Below are positions 63,174 through 64,000 of a stretch of DNA of 64,000 bases, piece by piece. Numbering within the stretch: the stretch's first letter is position 1; every line of letters begins with the position of its first letter. Under the pieces are notes generated by a model. That model was not told where the DNA came from, ran no database searches, and saw only the letters and a list, made by a program, of their open reading frames with translations. The position numbers and the translations under genes are program-made. The DNA is from Hyphomicrobiales bacterium. Lineage in GTDB: Bacteria > Pseudomonadota > Alphaproteobacteria > Rhizobiales > Beijerinckiaceae. The DNA lies in assembly GCA_947455995.1 (NCBI GenBank), contig CANGQA010000001.1, forward strand, positions 1 through 64,000, read 5' to 3'.

Positions 63174-63313
63174 ATCATTCCCCATCTAAAGTCGAACAGG
63201 CTTTTAAAAACTGATCGGGACAAGGGTTCGCATCAGGCTGAAACGCAATAATCGTGTCTGTGTCCGCAGCGTCGCGTGACAAGGCCCAGGAGAGAGAGAC
63301 AGGGAGACATCGG

Positions 63314-64000
63314 ATGATTGATATTGCCAGCGGCGATGCAGCGATTGAACAGATCACGGCCAACAAGAACGCCCATTATCAACCCTATGGCTGGCATCAT
63401 TGGCCGGAAAGTCCTTGGTTCGCCTATCAGTTCCGGCGGGGCTTGGGAGAGACGCAAGAAGGCGGCGGCTCTGTATCCGAAGTTTTTTTGGCTGCTTCGC
63501 GCATTGTCGCAGGTGATGAAGAAAGTTGGCACAAAGAATGGAAGGTGATCGGTGATGCCAACCGCCACCGGGCCATTGATGCGGAAAAGACCGGCCATAT
63601 CCGCACGGCGATGAATTGCTATTTGCGTGCTGCCGATTATTACCGTCAGGCCGAGTTCTTTTTGCTCCCCGACGATCCACGTCGTTTGCCGACATTTGAA
63701 CTGATGGAATCCTGCTCGCTCGGTTTTCTGTCGCATTTGAACCCGCCAGGCTATGCGGTCGATATTCCTTACGAGGATGGCAAGCCGATCTGCGGCTATT
63801 TTGTTCGCGCGCCTTACCCGGGTGATAAAATGCCGGTGCTGATCTGCATGGGTGGTCTGGATTCGATCAAGGACGAGATGTGGTTCATGCAGGCGCATGG
63901 CGCTTTACAGCGTGGCATTTCAGTGTTGATGATCGACGGTCCGGGCCAAGGCGGCACGTTGCGCCGTCACAAGGTCTATAGCCGTCATGATACCGAGGTG
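63314..64000 (+). CDS. Alpha/beta hydrolase (FrsA / DHPON-hydrolase-like), 3' end outside
   Basis: The first 229 codons of a cytoplasmic hydrolase; the reading frame is open to the window end. After an N-terminal helical part comes CMGGLDSIKDEMWF, the oxyanion-type region, and LMIDGPGQGGTLRR. Both are typical of the group containing 2,6-dihydroxypseudooxynicotine hydrolase and FrsA, which cut C-C or ester/amide bonds. The nucleophile Ser elbow lies beyond the edge. ATG 63314 follows AGGGAGACATCGG. It is probably the first gene of an operon repressed by the divergent GntR protein. Confidence 0.78.
   Translation, partial: MIDIASGDAAIEQITANKNAHYQPYGWHHWPESPWFAYQFRRGLGETQEGGGSVSEVFLAASRIVAGDEESWHKEWKVIGDANRHRAIDAEKTGHIRTAMNCYLRAADYYRQAEFFLLPDDPRRLPTFELMESCSLGFLSHLNPPGYAVDIPYEDGKPICGYFVRAPYPGDKMPVLICMGGLDSIKDEMWFMQAHGALQRGISVLMIDGPGQGGTLRRHKVYSRHDTEV

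Noticed and set aside
1-64000. tRNA, rRNA, CRISPR arrays, insertion sequences and prophage genes
   Set aside because: I looked on both strands and found no cloverleaf, repeat-spacer array, transposase motif or phage structural gene.

Overview
The window reads as chromosome or megaplasmid DNA of an alphaproteobacterium, most likely a member of the Hyphomicrobiales (Rhizobiales). GC content looks to be in the mid-fifties by eye. The pointers are a dense set of ABC importers, an urtABCDE-ure cluster, a DUF1127 mini-protein and two copies of a small RNA resembling the alpha-r14/suhB family. I see no insertion sequence, phage gene, CRISPR array, tRNA or rRNA. About fifty protein genes fill the window, many joined by 4-bp ATGA stop/start overlaps.

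Layout. (1) 1-6361: an Opp-type importer with a very large Tat-exported binding protein, an aldose epimerase-like enzyme, and a divergent uronate dehydrogenase; this looks like uptake and oxidation of uronic acid-containing sugars. (2) 6388-7054: a small acidic protein and small RNA copy 1. (3) 7176-12749: an AfuABC-like importer with two divergent binding-protein paralogues. (4) 12759-16211: phnDCEE, an importer of the phosphonate type with no C-P lyase nearby. (5) 16316-26378: one long operon of IclR regulator, fused hydantoinase A/B (oxoprolinase family) and a Dpp-type importer. (6) 26599-28434: uracil phosphoribosyltransferase, an EamA exporter and a DUF1127 protein. (7) 28643-38219: small RNA copy 2, then MFS transporter, SDR and NodB-fold hydrolase, facing a racemase-like protein and another Dpp-type importer with a candidate sigma-54 promoter. 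(8) 38462-49265: a urea uptake and urease operon with fused ureAB, no ureE, and a good sigma-54 promoter. (9) 49500-49772: a small unknown protein. (10) 49903-58165: a second large-binding-protein importer, divergent from an RraA-type aldolase and a metallo-beta-lactamase-fold hydrolase. (11) 58195-64000: a folded non-coding region, a small lipoprotein, a 2-hydroxyacid dehydrogenase, trhO, an MFS transporter, a GntR/FCD regulator and a divergent alpha/beta hydrolase cut by the window end.

How it fits together. The region is a scavenging island: seven ABC importers, each next to or inside an operon with enzymes that could process the imported compound. Two themes stand out: nitrogen (urea, cyclic amides or imides, two sigma-54-like promoters) and sugar acids (uronate dehydrogenase, epimerase, RraA aldolase, hydroxyacid dehydrogenase). 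Substrates of the four Opp/Dpp-type systems cannot be fixed from sequence alone.

The least explained signals are non-coding: the paired 67-nt-identical small RNAs whose promoter spacer carries a TTGC-GGC-GCAA-type dyad also found upstream of urtA and of the DUF1127 gene; a strongly folded intergenic segment at 58195-58350; and a stable hairpin at five binding-protein/permease junctions. Among proteins, the racemase-like protein lacking both catalytic cysteines and the ureE-less urease cluster are the best leads.
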